DNA of 64,000 bases from JACVRW01 sp034664085 (GTDB lineage: Bacteria; Actinomycetota; Thermoleophilia; Solirubrobacterales; Thermoleophilaceae), in NCBI GenBank assembly GCA_034664085.1, contig JAXDII010000080.1, forward strand, positions 31,213-95,212. The letters run 5' to 3'. How positions within the stretch are numbered: the first letter of the stretch is position 1; each line of letters begins with the position of its first letter. The notes below the pieces were generated by a model. That model was not told the DNA's origin. It saw nothing but the letters and a program-made list of their open reading frames with translations, and did no database searches. Below, in pieces: positions 8,024-16,181 of this stretch. The position numbers and the translations under genes were made by a program.

Positions 8024-9738
8024 TCCCGCGCGCCGACGCGCTCGTCTCACTCGAACGGGACTCCTTCGACCTGGTCGTCGTGGGGGGCGGGATCACCGGC
8101 GCCGGGGTGGCGCTGGACGCGGCCTCGCGCGGCTACAGCGTCGCCCTGATGGAGCGCTCGGACTTCGCCGCCGGCACCTCCAGCCGCTCCTCGAAGCTGA
8201 TCCACGGGGGGCTGCGCTACCTCCAGAACTTCGACCTCGGCCTGGTCCGCGAGGCGCTGCTCGAACGCTCGCTGATGGTCAAGCTGGCGCCGCACCTGGT
8301 CACGCCGCTGCCGCTGCTGGTGCCGAGCTTCGAGGGAAAGCGCCCGGACCGCCTGACCGGGGTGGGGCTGAACATGTACGACGTGATGGCCTGGCGCCGC
8401 GGCCGCGACGAGGACGAGGAGTGGAGCCCCGCGCGCCACCGCATCGTCGACGGTCCCGAGGCGGTCGAGCTGGCCCCCGCGCTGGCGGGCCGCGACCCGA
8501 CCGCCGCGTACCTGTTCTACGACTGCCAGACCGACGACGTGCGCCTGGTCCTCACGGTGCTGGGGGAGGCCGAGCGCTTCGGCGCGGTGATCGTCAACCG
8601 CTGCGACGTGGGCGGCCTCGTCGTGCGTGAGGGGCGCGCGGCGGGCGTGCTCGCGCGCGACACCGAGACCGGGCGCGAGTTCGAGGTGGCCGCCGCCAAC
8701 GTGGTCAACGCGACCGGCGTCTGGGCCGACCAGCTGCGCCCCGACGAGCTCTACGCCGAGGAGGAGATGCCGCGCATCCGGCCGAGCCGCGGCACCCACG
8801 TGACGCTCTCGCGCGAGCACCTGCCGATGGAGGCCGGCGTGATCGCGCCCGCGGGCGGCGGGCGCACCGTCTTCGTGCTGCCCTGGCTCGGCCGCACGCT
8901 CGTGGGCACGACCGACAACGACTACGACGGCTCTCTGGAGCACGTGCCCGCCTCCGAGGAGGACGTGGGGTACCTGCTGGACGCCGTGAACGCGTGCTTC
9001 GGCTCCGACATCGGGCCGGATGACCTGACCGGCGCCTACGCGGGCGTGCGGCCGCTGATCTCGACCGGCGATCCGAAGAAGTCGGTCGACATCTCGCGGC
9101 GCGCCGAGCTGTACGAGACCAGTTCGGGCCTCGTGACGATCACCGGCGGCAAGCTCACCACCTGGCGCCGCATGGCGAAGTCCGCCGTCGACCGCATCGT
9201 CGAGCGCGAGGGCCGCGAGGCGCCCTGCCGCACGCACGAGATCCCGCTCGGCCAGCCCGAGGACCACACGGCGCTGCCCGAGGTGCCCGGCGTGGACGAG
9301 AGCAGCCGCGTTCACCTGGCCGCCCGCTACGGGCACGCCGCGCGCGACGTACTGCGGCTGGCGGCCGCGGCGCCGCAGCTCTCCGCCCGGCTCAGCCCGG
9401 ACCTCCCCGACATCGCCGCGGAGGCCGCCTTCGCGGCGGGCCACGAGCAGGCCCGCTCGCTCGCCGACGTCCTGCTGCGCCGCACCCGGCTGGGATTGCT
9501 CGACGCGCGCCGCCTGACGGCCCCGGACTCCGAAGGGGCGCGGCTCGCGGCGCGTGCGATCGCCGGCGAGCTGGGATGGGACGAGCCCCGCATGGAGCGC
9601 GAGCTGGGCGACTGGGCCGAGGTGGCGCGGCGCGAAGGGCTCGTGCCGCGCGGCGTCCCGCCGTCGAACGGCGAGGTGGACACACGCGAGACGGCGTCGG
9701 TGCGGGCCGCGGGCGCGGCCCCGGAAGAGGCGGCGTGA
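8020..9738 (+). CDS. glpD: Aerobic glycerol-3-phosphate dehydrogenase
   Basis: The 572-residue FAD enzyme oxidises sn-glycerol 3-phosphate to dihydroxyacetone phosphate and passes electrons to quinone. The Rossmann motif DLVVVGGGITGAGVALDAASRG is at residues 17-38. The GlpD signature FAAGTSSRSSKLIHGGLRYLQ follows at 51-71. The substrate-domain motifs RPSRGTHV, GTTDNDYDG and ITGGKLTTWRRMAK are all present, and a C-terminal helical DAO_C domain covers about 400-540. The length is normal. It overlaps both neighbours (GTGA junctions). It feeds triose phosphate to glycolysis, which may connect it with the phosphoglycerate genes further down the operon. Confidence 0.95.
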   Translation: MIPRADALVSLERDSFDLVVVGGGITGAGVALDAASRGYSVALMERSDFAAGTSSRSSKLIHGGLRYLQNFDLGLVREALLERSLMVKLAPHLVTPLPLLVPSFEGKRPDRLTGVGLNMYDVMAWRRGRDEDEEWSPARHRIVDGPEAVELAPALAGRDPTAAYLFYDCQTDDVRLVLTVLGEAERFGAVIVNRCDVGGLVVREGRAAGVLARDTETGREFEVAAANVVNATGVWADQLRPDELYAEEEMPRIRPSRGTHVTLSREHLPMEAGVIAPAGGGRTVFVLPWLGRTLVGTTDNDYDGSLEHVPASEEDVGYLLDAVNACFGSDIGPDDLTGAYAGVRPLISTGDPKKSVDISRRAELYETSSGLVTITGGKLTTWRRMAKSAVDRIVEREGREAPCRTHEIPLGQPEDHTALPEVPGVDESSRVHLAARYGHAARDVLRLAAAAPQLSARLSPDLPDIAAEAAFAAGHEQARSLADVLLRRTRLGLLDARRLTAPDSEGARLAARAIAGELGWDEPRMERELGDWAEVARREGLVPRGVPPSNGEVDTRETASVRAAGAAPEEAA

Positions 9739-10571
9739 GCGGCCCGCTGCTGATGGGCATCGTCAACGCGACGCCCGACTCGTTCTCGGACCGCCAGGGA
9801 GAGAAGCCGCTGGAGGAGCTCGTCCAGCGCGCCCACGCGCTCGCCGAAGCGGGCGCCGCGATCATCGACGTCGGCGGCGAATCGGGCCGCACCGACCGCG
9901 AGGCGGTCCCGGTCGAGGAGGAGAGCGCGCGGGTGGTGCCGCTGATCGAGCGGCTCGCCGCCGACGGGCTGAGGGTGTCGGTCGACACCTGGCGCGCGCC
10001 GGTCGCCCGGGCCGCGCTGGCGGCGGGCGCCACGATGGTCAACGACGTCAGCGGGCTGGGCGACGTGGAGGTGGCCGACGCCTGTGCAGAGTCAGGCGCG
10101 GAGCTGGTGATCACGCACACGCGCGTGCCGCCCAAGATCAAGGCCTACCCCGAGTACGCGGACGTCGTGCTCGACGTGATCGAGCTGCTGCGCGAGCGGG
10201 CCGCCGTCGCACACGCCAGAGGCGTGGCGGAGGACCGCATCGTCTTCGACCCCGGCATCGACATCGCCAAGTCGCCGGGGGAGTCGGTCGAGATCCTGCG
10301 GCGGCTCGGAGAGCTGGCCGAGCTGGGGCGTCCGCTGCTCGTGGCCGTGTCGCGCAAGGACTTCGTCGGGGCGCTGACGGGCCGCACGCCGGGCGGGCGC
10401 GACGCGGGCACGCTGGCGGCCGTAGGCGTGGCCGCGGACGGCGGCGCCGGGATCCTGCGCGTGCACGACGTGGCCGGCGCGCGCGACTACCTGGCCGTGC
10501 GGGCGGCGCTGGCGAACGGCGCCGACGGCGACCTTCAGCTCGACGCCGCCCTGCGCCGGGAGGCGGAGTGA
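9735..10571 (+). CDS. folP: Dihydropteroate synthase-like protein with altered loop 2
   Basis: The 278-residue TIM-barrel protein begins at GTG 9735. It has the DHPS signatures MGIVNATPDSFSD (residues 7-19), AAIIDVGGES, VSVDTWRAPVARAAL, MVNDVSG, FDPGIDIAKSP, VAVSRKDFVGALTG and the final RVHDV. The family makes dihydropteroate from pABA and the pterin pyrophosphate for folate synthesis. In loop 2 the usual GGESTRPG reads GGESGRTD, so the conserved Thr next to the essential Arg is replaced by Gly. It may be a normal DHPS, or a paralogue with shifted specificity. Neighbours are not folate genes. Confidence 0.82.
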   Translation: MSGPLLMGIVNATPDSFSDRQGEKPLEELVQRAHALAEAGAAIIDVGGESGRTDREAVPVEEESARVVPLIERLAADGLRVSVDTWRAPVARAALAAGATMVNDVSGLGDVEVADACAESGAELVITHTRVPPKIKAYPEYADVVLDVIELLRERAAVAHARGVAEDRIVFDPGIDIAKSPGESVEILRRLGELAELGRPLLVAVSRKDFVGALTGRTPGGRDAGTLAAVGVAADGGAGILRVHDVAGARDYLAVRAALANGADGDLQLDAALRREAE

Positions 10572-11359
10572 GCGAGCGCTTCACGATCGCCCACCTCTCC
10601 GATCCGCACTGCGGCTCGCCGCACTTCGTGCCGAGCCTGCTCGACCGCGCGCTCGTCGAGATCAACGAGCTGGAGCCGGACGTGGTGATCGTCTCGGGCG
10701 ACCTCACCAGCGACGGCCTGCGCGGCGAGTACCAGCTGGCGCGCGACTACCTCGACCGGATCGCCTGCGAGCGCATGATCGTGATCCCGGGCAACCACGA
10801 CTCGCGCAACGTGGGCTACGTCCACTTCGAGGAGCTGTTCGGCCAGCGCAGGTCAGAGCTGCACATGAACGGCATCTCGATCGTGGCGGTCGACTCCACC
10901 GAGCCCGACCTCGACCACGGCGTGATCGGCCGCGGCCGCTACGAGTGGATCGAGGAGCGCTTCAATGCGCACGAGGCGTACCTGCGCATCTTCGTGCTGC
11001 ACCACCACCTGCTGCCGGTGCCGGGCACGGGGCGCGAGCGCAACATCGTGCACGACGCCGGCGACACGATCGAGTGCCTCCAGCGCGCGCACGCGAACCT
11101 GGTCCTGTCGGGCCACAAGCACGTGCCCTACGCCTGGCGGCTGGAGAACCTGTTCGTGGTCAACGCCGGCACCGTCTCGACCACGCGCCTGCGCGGCAAG
11201 ACGAAGCCCTGTTACAACGTCATCGAGGCGAGCCGCGAGCGCGTCACGGTCTTCCGCAAGTACCCCTTCCACGAGCAGGACGCGATCATCTCGTTCGACC
11301 CGCGCACGTACGAGTACGAGAAGGACCAGTCGCTGCTCGGCGAGACGGCGCACGGCTGA
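10568..11359 (+). CDS. Calcineurin-like metallophosphoesterase (CpdA/class III phosphodiesterase type)
   Basis: The 263-residue protein carries all five metal-binding blocks of the family in order: HLSDPHCG, VSGDLTSDG, PGNHDSR, FVLHHHLLP and LSGHKHVPYAW. Members hydrolyse phosphodiesters such as cyclic nucleotides using a two-metal centre. The gene overlaps the DHPS-like gene by 4 bases and ends 10 bases before the cyclic 2,3-diphosphoglycerate synthetase gene. That context makes a cyclic phosphoglycerate a candidate substrate, but this is inference only. Confidence 0.88.
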   Translation: MSERFTIAHLSDPHCGSPHFVPSLLDRALVEINELEPDVVIVSGDLTSDGLRGEYQLARDYLDRIACERMIVIPGNHDSRNVGYVHFEELFGQRRSELHMNGISIVAVDSTEPDLDHGVIGRGRYEWIEERFNAHEAYLRIFVLHHHLLPVPGTGRERNIVHDAGDTIECLQRAHANLVLSGHKHVPYAWRLENLFVVNAGTVSTTRLRGKTKPCYNVIEASRERVTVFRKYPFHEQDAIISFDPRTYEYEKDQSLLGETAHG

Positions 11360-11369
11360 GGCGCCGCGC

Positions 11370-12557
11370 GTGGCTGTCATCGCGCTGATCGACGGCGAGC
11401 ACCATCCGGCGGCCGTTCGGGAGGCCCTCGACGCGCTCGAGCGCGAGCGCTCGCTCGCCGGCGTCGTGTTCTGCGGCGGGGAGGAGAAGCTCGGCCCGGG
11501 GCCGCTCGACGGGCACTACGGGCGGCCGGTGGCCGACGAGCCGGAGCAGGCGCTGAGGCGGCTGGCCGCCTCGGCCGAGGCGGTCGTGGACCTCGCCGAC
11601 GAGCCGGTCCTGCCGCCGAGCGCGAAGCTGCGCCTGGCCGCGCTGGCGCTCCACCTCGGCCTGTCGTACGAGGGACCTGGCCTGCGGCTGGACCCGCCGC
11701 GCTACGAGCCGGTCGAGTTCGACGGGCCGCGGCTGGCCGTGATCGGCACCGGCAAGCGCACCGGCAAGACGGCCGTGGCGGGGCACTGGGCCGCGCTGCT
11801 GCGCGACGAGGGCGCCGACCCGGTCATCGTCTGCATGGGCCGCGGCGGCCCGGCGCAGCCGCGCGTGGCCGAGGCCGCCACCACGCTCGAGGACCTGCTC
11901 GCGATCGCGCAGGCCGGCGGCCACGCGGCGTCCGACTACCTCGAGGACGCCGTGCTCGCCGGCGTGCGCACGGTGGGGTGCCGGCGCGTCGGCGGCGGGC
12001 TGGCCGGCGAGCCGTGGGAGTCGAACGTGCCAGCGGGCGCCGCGCTGGCCGCGTCGCTCCCGGGGGCCGGCGCGCTCGTCTTCGAGGGCTCCGGCGCGTG
12101 CATCCCGCCGGTGGAGGTGGACCGCACCGTCTGCGTGATCGGTCCGGGCGAGCCCGAGCCGATGGCGGAGTACCGGCTGCTGCGAGCCCAGCTGCTGCTC
12201 GCCCACGAGGACGCCGCAGCGCCCGCCGAGGCCGTGCGCTTCTCGCTGCGCGCCGAGCCGGCCGAGCCCGTTCCCGGCGGCGCCCGGGTGGCGCTGTTCA
12301 CCACTGGCGCGCCGGACTGCGAGGGCGTCGAGCCGCTGGTGGCCTCCACCAACCTGGCGCGCCGCGGCGCGCTCGCAGCCGACCTCGAGCGCGCGGCGGC
12401 CCTCGACTGCGACGTCTACCTGACCGAGCTGAAGGCGGCGGCGATCGACACGGTCGCCCCTCACGCCCTCCAGCGCGGCGCGCGCGTGGTGTTCGTGCGC
12501 AACCGGCCCGTCGGCGTCGACGACGCACTCGTCAACCTGTATCGCGATGTCGCCTGA
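11370..12557 (+). CDS. Cyclic 2,3-diphosphoglycerate synthetase-like protein
   Basis: This 395-residue protein (GTG start) resembles cyclic 2,3-diphosphoglycerate synthetase, which uses ATP to close 2,3-diphosphoglycerate into its cyclic anhydride. It has an N-terminal Rossmann-like region (residues 1-110: VIALIDGEHHPAAVREAL, GVVFCGGEEKLG). A P-loop follows, AVIGTGKRTGKTAVAGHWA (residues 123-141), then VIVCMGRGGPAQP and LVFEGSGACIPPVEVD. The archaeal enzyme is somewhat longer (about 460 residues). The next gene is a 2-phosphoglycerate kinase and overlaps it by 11 bases, so both enzymes of the known two-step pathway are adjacent. The call rests on recalled family motifs plus the partner gene. 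Confidence 0.8.
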   Translation: MAVIALIDGEHHPAAVREALDALERERSLAGVVFCGGEEKLGPGPLDGHYGRPVADEPEQALRRLAASAEAVVDLADEPVLPPSAKLRLAALALHLGLSYEGPGLRLDPPRYEPVEFDGPRLAVIGTGKRTGKTAVAGHWAALLRDEGADPVIVCMGRGGPAQPRVAEAATTLEDLLAIAQAGGHAASDYLEDAVLAGVRTVGCRRVGGGLAGEPWESNVPAGAALAASLPGAGALVFEGSGACIPPVEVDRTVCVIGPGEPEPMAEYRLLRAQLLLAHEDAAAPAEAVRFSLRAEPAEPVPGGARVALFTTGAPDCEGVEPLVASTNLARRGALAADLERAAALDCDVYLTELKAAAIDTVAPHALQRGARVVFVRNRPVGVDDALVNLYRDVA

Positions 12558-13392
12558 GACCGTCGTGGTCCACAAGGGGCACGGGCTGCCCTACTCGAAG
12601 GGCCTGATGGCGCAGGCGCTGTCCGCCACGGCGCTCTCGCTGGAGCGCTCCTTCGAGCTGGCGCAGCTGATCGAGCGCAGGCTGGCCGAACGCGGCGAGC
12701 CCGAGATCGACATGGCGGTGCTGCACACGCTGGTCGAGGAGGTGCTGCGCGCCGAGGAGGGGGAGACCGCCGCGGGCCGCTACCGGCGCTGGCGCCGGCT
12801 CGACCGGCTCGACCGCCCGCTCGTGGTGGTGATCGGCGGCACCACGGGCGTCGGCAAGTCGACGCTCGCGACGATGCTCGCCGGGCGCCTGGGCGTGAAC
12901 CGGGTGATTGCCACCGACGTCATCCGCCAGGTCCTGCGTGCCTTCTTCACCCACGAGGCCATGCCCACGGTCCACGGCTCGGCGTTCGAGGTCGGCGGGA
13001 TCGCCGGCTACCGCGACCAGGCCGAGCTGGTCGGCACCGGTATCGCAGCGATCGTGGAGCGCGCGGCGGCGGAGGGCAAGCCTGTGGTCGTGGAGGGCGT
13101 GCACGTGGTGCCGGGCGGCGTGCATCCGCGCGTGAGGGAGCGGTGCGTGCTGGTCGAGGCGCTGATCGTCGTGGACGATCCGGACCTGCATCGCGGCCAC
13201 TTCTCGCTGCGCCCCGGCTCGCGGCCGGCCGAGCGATATCTGTCCCGATTCGAGGAGATCCGCCGCCTGCAGGACCACCTGTGGGAGCGGGCCCGCTCGG
13301 AAAGCGTGGAGATCATCGACAACACCAGCGTGGACGCAACGCTGGCCCGGCTGATGGGGCTCGTGCTCGACGCCGTCGAGGAGGATGGCTGA
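12547..13392 (+). CDS. 2-phosphoglycerate kinase-like protein with ATP-cone domain
   Basis: The 281-residue protein has an N-terminal ATP-cone-like domain (residues 5-75: VVVHKGHGLPYSKGLMAQAL, then SFELAQLIERRL). A P-loop kinase domain follows with VVVIGGTTGVGKSTLATMLA (Walker A at 97-105) and NRVIATDVIRQVLRAFF. This layout matches archaeal 2-phosphoglycerate kinase, which phosphorylates 2-phosphoglycerate to 2,3-diphosphoglycerate. AMPTVHGSAFE and VVEGVHVVPGGV are further family-like blocks. It overlaps the cyclic synthetase gene by 11 bases, which indicates translational coupling. Confidence 0.82.
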   Translation: MSPETVVVHKGHGLPYSKGLMAQALSATALSLERSFELAQLIERRLAERGEPEIDMAVLHTLVEEVLRAEEGETAAGRYRRWRRLDRLDRPLVVVIGGTTGVGKSTLATMLAGRLGVNRVIATDVIRQVLRAFFTHEAMPTVHGSAFEVGGIAGYRDQAELVGTGIAAIVERAAAEGKPVVVEGVHVVPGGVHPRVRERCVLVEALIVVDDPDLHRGHFSLRPGSRPAERYLSRFEEIRRLQDHLWERARSESVEIIDNTSVDATLARLMGLVLDAVEEDG

Positions 13393-13417
13393 CCCGCCCG
13401 ATAGGGTTCCGCGCCCT

Positions 13418-14581
13418 ATGACGGTCCTCCAGCGCAAAGAGCTCGAATCCAGCCCCCTCGCCGACCTGCACGCGATCGCGTCCGAGCTCGGCCTCGAGGG
13501 CTTCCGCAGCAAGCGGAAGGCCGACCTGATCGGCGTGATCCTCTCCACTCAGGGTGGGGGTGAGGAGGAGCCCCAGGCCGCCGAGGAGCGCGAGCCCGAC
13601 GAGGTGCCCTCCGACGAGACGCTCGAGGGGCCCTCGGGCGAGGCGGCCCCCGCCGCGGAGCCGGAGGGGGAGCCCGCCGCGGAGGAGCCGGAGGCCGAGG
13701 AGGCGTCCGAGCCCGAAGCGGAAGAGGAGCCCGAGGCTGAAGAGGAGGCCGAGGCCGACGAGGAGGAGGAGCTCCTCACCGGCGCCCTCGACATCCTCAC
13801 GAACGGATCAGGCTTCCTGCGCCTCGATCCCAACGGGCAGTCGCGCGGCGACGTGTACGTCTCGCCGGCCCAGATTCGCCGCTGCGAGCTGCGCTCGGGC
13901 GACGAGATCACCGGCCCGGTGCGGCCGCCGCGGCGCAACGAGCGCCACCCGTCGCTGGTACGCGTGGAGAGCGTGAACGGCGCCCCCGCCGAGCCGCCCG
14001 AGCAGCGGCCCTGGTTCGCCGACCTCACCCCGGTCTATCCGAAGCAGCGCCTGGCGGCGCCCGACGCCTTCGAGGCGGTCCCCTACGGCAAGGGGTCGCG
14101 TGTCGCGATCAGCGGCCCTCCCGGAGCCGGCGCCACCACCCTGCTGCGCGAGGCGGTCCGCAAGCTGGCCGAGTCCCATCCCGACGTGTCCGTCCAGGTC
14201 GTGCTCGCGGGAGTGCGCCCGGAGGAGATCGCGGAGTGGGGCGAGCTGGGGGTTCCCGTCGCCGGCGGCAGCTTTGAGCGCTCCCCCGAGGCGCAGGCCC
14301 AGGCCGCCGAGCTCGCGGTCGAGCGCGCCAAGCGCCAGGTGGAGCGCGGCGGCCACGCCGCCGTGGTGATCGACTCCCTCGAAGGGCTCCCGCCGGCTTC
14401 GCGCCGGCGCGTGTTCGGCGCGGCCCGCGCGGCGGACGAGGGCGGCACGCTCACGATCCTCGCCGCGGGCGGCGAGGACGTCGAGCTGCTGCGCTGGGCG
14501 AGCACGCGCATCGTGCTCAAGGCGGGCGGGCTGGTTTCCGCGGCGGAGAGCGGCACTCTCCACGGCGACGATCTCTCGTAG
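13418..14581 (+). CDS. Rho-like protein with degenerate ATPase domain
   Basis: From ATG 13418 the protein is 387 residues with the domain order of transcription terminator Rho. A Rho_N helix bundle (1-43) comes first, then a Glu-rich linker (48-118). The cold-shock-type RNA-binding domain covers 121-186 (GALDILTNGSGFLRL, GDVYVSPAQIRRCELRSGDEITGPVR), and an ATPase-like domain covers 200-385. The Walker A region reads GPPGAGATT (233-241), so both lysines of the Rho APPKAGKT motif are missing. The Rho catalytic Asp-Glu (IDERPEE) is replaced by LAGVRPEE. The Q-loop/R-loop and arginine-finger regions are deleted. FGAARAADEGGTLTILA still matches Rho. It is probably an inactive paralogue that binds RNA; an ATG at 13385 is an alternative start. 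Confidence 0.85.
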   Translation: MTVLQRKELESSPLADLHAIASELGLEGFRSKRKADLIGVILSTQGGGEEEPQAAEEREPDEVPSDETLEGPSGEAAPAAEPEGEPAAEEPEAEEASEPEAEEEPEAEEEAEADEEEELLTGALDILTNGSGFLRLDPNGQSRGDVYVSPAQIRRCELRSGDEITGPVRPPRRNERHPSLVRVESVNGAPAEPPEQRPWFADLTPVYPKQRLAAPDAFEAVPYGKGSRVAISGPPGAGATTLLREAVRKLAESHPDVSVQVVLAGVRPEEIAEWGELGVPVAGGSFERSPEAQAQAAELAVERAKRQVERGGHAAVVIDSLEGLPPASRRRVFGAARAADEGGTLTILAAGGEDVELLRWASTRIVLKAGGLVSAAESGTLHGDDLS

Positions 14582-14605
14582 CGCCTCAGCGAGGCTGCAG
14601 GAACC

Positions 14606-15067
14606 CTATCGCCGGTACGCGACTGCGCGCCAGCTGGGCTCTGGCGAGAGCTCGATGAGCTCGAAGTTGCGGTCCGGCTGGGCGTACCCGAAGGAGTGGG
14701 TGTGCTCCTCGAAGACGATCTCGAGCTCACCCTCCATCACGCGCTGGTCCAGCCAGGCGCCGCGGAACACGAGCCGGCGGATCCAGTGCACCAGGGAGCG
14801 CTCCGAGGGGCCGTTGAGATCGCCCCAGCGGTCGTTGATGTGCTCGCCCAGCTCTGACTGAGGCTCCGGCACCTCGCCGTTGACGGCGAGGTTCACGAGG
14901 TCCTCGCGCTCCTGCTCGCCCAGCCGGCCGGCCACGAAGCCGAGCTTCGCCGCCGCCTGCTCCACGCGCTCGGTGAAGTCACGTTCGTTGAACGTGAAGC
15001 GAAGTTCGCCGTACTCCAGCACGTAGTCGGAGCCGGACTCGTAATTGCCGCGTTTTGCTGTATCCAT
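14606..15067 (-). CDS. Conserved hypothetical protein, 153 residues
   Basis: The chosen ATG gives MDTAKRGNYESGSDYVLEYGELRF. The protein is soluble, acidic and rich in aromatic residues, with alternating strands and helices (LVNLAVNGEVPEPQSELGEHINDRWGDL, ELEIVFEEHTHSFGYAQPDRNFELIELSPEP). No catalytic motif is evident and I do not recognise the family. It is convergent with the Rho-like gene, with only 24 bases between the stops. Confidence 0.6.
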   Translation of the reverse strand: MDTAKRGNYESGSDYVLEYGELRFTFNERDFTERVEQAAAKLGFVAGRLGEQEREDLVNLAVNGEVPEPQSELGEHINDRWGDLNGPSERSLVHWIRRLVFRGAWLDQRVMEGELEIVFEEHTHSFGYAQPDRNFELIELSPEPSWRAVAYRR

Positions 15068-15152
15068 GTTCCACTTCGCGGGCGGTGCCCGGCGCGTCGT
15101 CATCCTACGTCCGATTCCTCCCGCGGCGGAAGATCTGCAACCGCGTTTGCAA

Positions 15153-15416
15153 TCAGTCGAGGTCGAGGCCGTCCAGCGCGACCGTGGCGTCGCCGTATTG
15201 GTCCGGCGGGACGCGCAGGGCGATGTCCCCGCGGCCGAAGCGGTCGAGCGGGTGGTCCGCGGTGAGCTCCGCCCGCAGGCCGAGTTCCCGCAGGCCGTCA
15301 CGGAAGGCCAGCGCGGTGTCGAGGTCCTCGTAGTCCTCGACCAGCGCCCAGTCGTCGTACTCGGCGGCGCCCACGCGGAGCGGGGAGCGGGGGCGCAGAA
15401 AGCGGGGGAGCTGCAT
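15153..15416 (-). CDS. Small conserved hypothetical protein, 87 residues
   Basis: The 87-residue protein has a basic N-terminus (MQLPRFLRPRSPLR) and an acidic middle (EYDDWALVEDYEDLDTALAFRDGLRELG). A C-terminal half looks like a small alpha/beta fold (RAELTADHPL, DIALRVPPDQYGDATVALDGLDLD). The pattern suggests a signal-transducing-protein-like or putative-prokaryotic-signalling (DUF2007-like) fold, but this is weak. The neighbouring response regulator is divergent from it. Confidence 0.55.
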   Translation of the reverse strand: MQLPRFLRPRSPLRVGAAEYDDWALVEDYEDLDTALAFRDGLRELGLRAELTADHPLDRFGRGDIALRVPPDQYGDATVALDGLDLD

Positions 15417-15464
15417 GCGGGCAGCGTAGGGGGCGGGGTTCGCCGTGCGTGGCCTTCTCCCCGC

Positions 15465-16181
15465 GTGGACCAACCTCTCGAGCGTCGCTCCGTGCTGGTC
15501 GTCGAGGACGACCAGCCCACCCGCGCCTTCCTCATGGACAACCTGACCGCCGATGGCTTCCCGGCGGCGGGCGCCAGCGGGGCGGGGGAGGGCCTGCGGG
15601 CGATCGAGATCCGCCAGCCGGCGCTCGTGGTGCTCGACCTGGGCCTCGCTGACGGCAGCGGGCTGGTCCTGCTCGACCGGATCAGGGCGGCGGACGGGCT
15701 GGCCACGCGCATCGATCCCGACGTGCCCGTGATCGTGCTGAGCGGCCGGGCCGGCGACGCCGACCGCGTGCGCAGTTTCGCGCGCGGGGCCGACGATCAC
15801 GTCTGCAAGCCCTTCCTGTACGCGGAGCTGCTTGCGCGCGTGCGCGCCGTCCTGCGCCGCGCGGAGGGGCGGCGGGCGCGCGGGGTGATGCGGGTGGGGG
15901 AGCTGACCCTGGACCCGGCCACGCGGGCGGTGCGGCTGTCGGGACGCAGGGTCGACCTGGCGGCGAAGGAGTTCGCGCTGCTGCAGACGCTGGCCGAGCA
16001 GCCGACGCGTGTGTACGGAAAGCAGGAGCTGCTGCGCGACGTCTGGGGGTACCTCTCCGAGGGACAGACGCGGACCTTGGACGCCCACGCCTGCCGCCTG
16101 CGCAAGAAGCTGCGTCCGTCGGGGCGTACCTGGGTGATCAACGTGCGAGGGATCGGCTACAAGCTCACGGAGGCGCTGTGA
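15465..16181 (+). CDS. OmpR-family response regulator
   Basis: The 238-residue protein has a receiver domain and a winged-helix DNA-binding domain. The receiver domain shows the acidic pair in VLVVEDDQPTRAFL, the phospho-acceptor Asp in LVVLDLGLADGSG, the switch Ser in VIVLSGRAGD and the conserved Lys in HVCKPFLYAELLARV. The winged helix (LDPATRAVRLSGRRVDLAAKEFALLQTL, then TLDAHACRLRKKL) belongs to the OmpR/PhoB class. The GTG start at 15465 fits the domain start. It overlaps the downstream kinase gene and is probably its partner; the target genes may include cpaB. Confidence 0.9.
   Translation: MDQPLERRSVLVVEDDQPTRAFLMDNLTADGFPAAGASGAGEGLRAIEIRQPALVVLDLGLADGSGLVLLDRIRAADGLATRIDPDVPVIVLSGRAGDADRVRSFARGADDHVCKPFLYAELLARVRAVLRRAEGRRARGVMRVGELTLDPATRAVRLSGRRVDLAAKEFALLQTLAEQPTRVYGKQELLRDVWGYLSEGQTRTLDAHACRLRKKLRPSGRTWVINVRGIGYKLTEAL

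Noticed and set aside
13418..14581. Interpretation of the Rho-like gene as a functional transcription terminator Rho
   Set aside because: Walker A lysines, the catalytic Asp-Glu and the Q/R loops are missing, so helicase activity is not expected.
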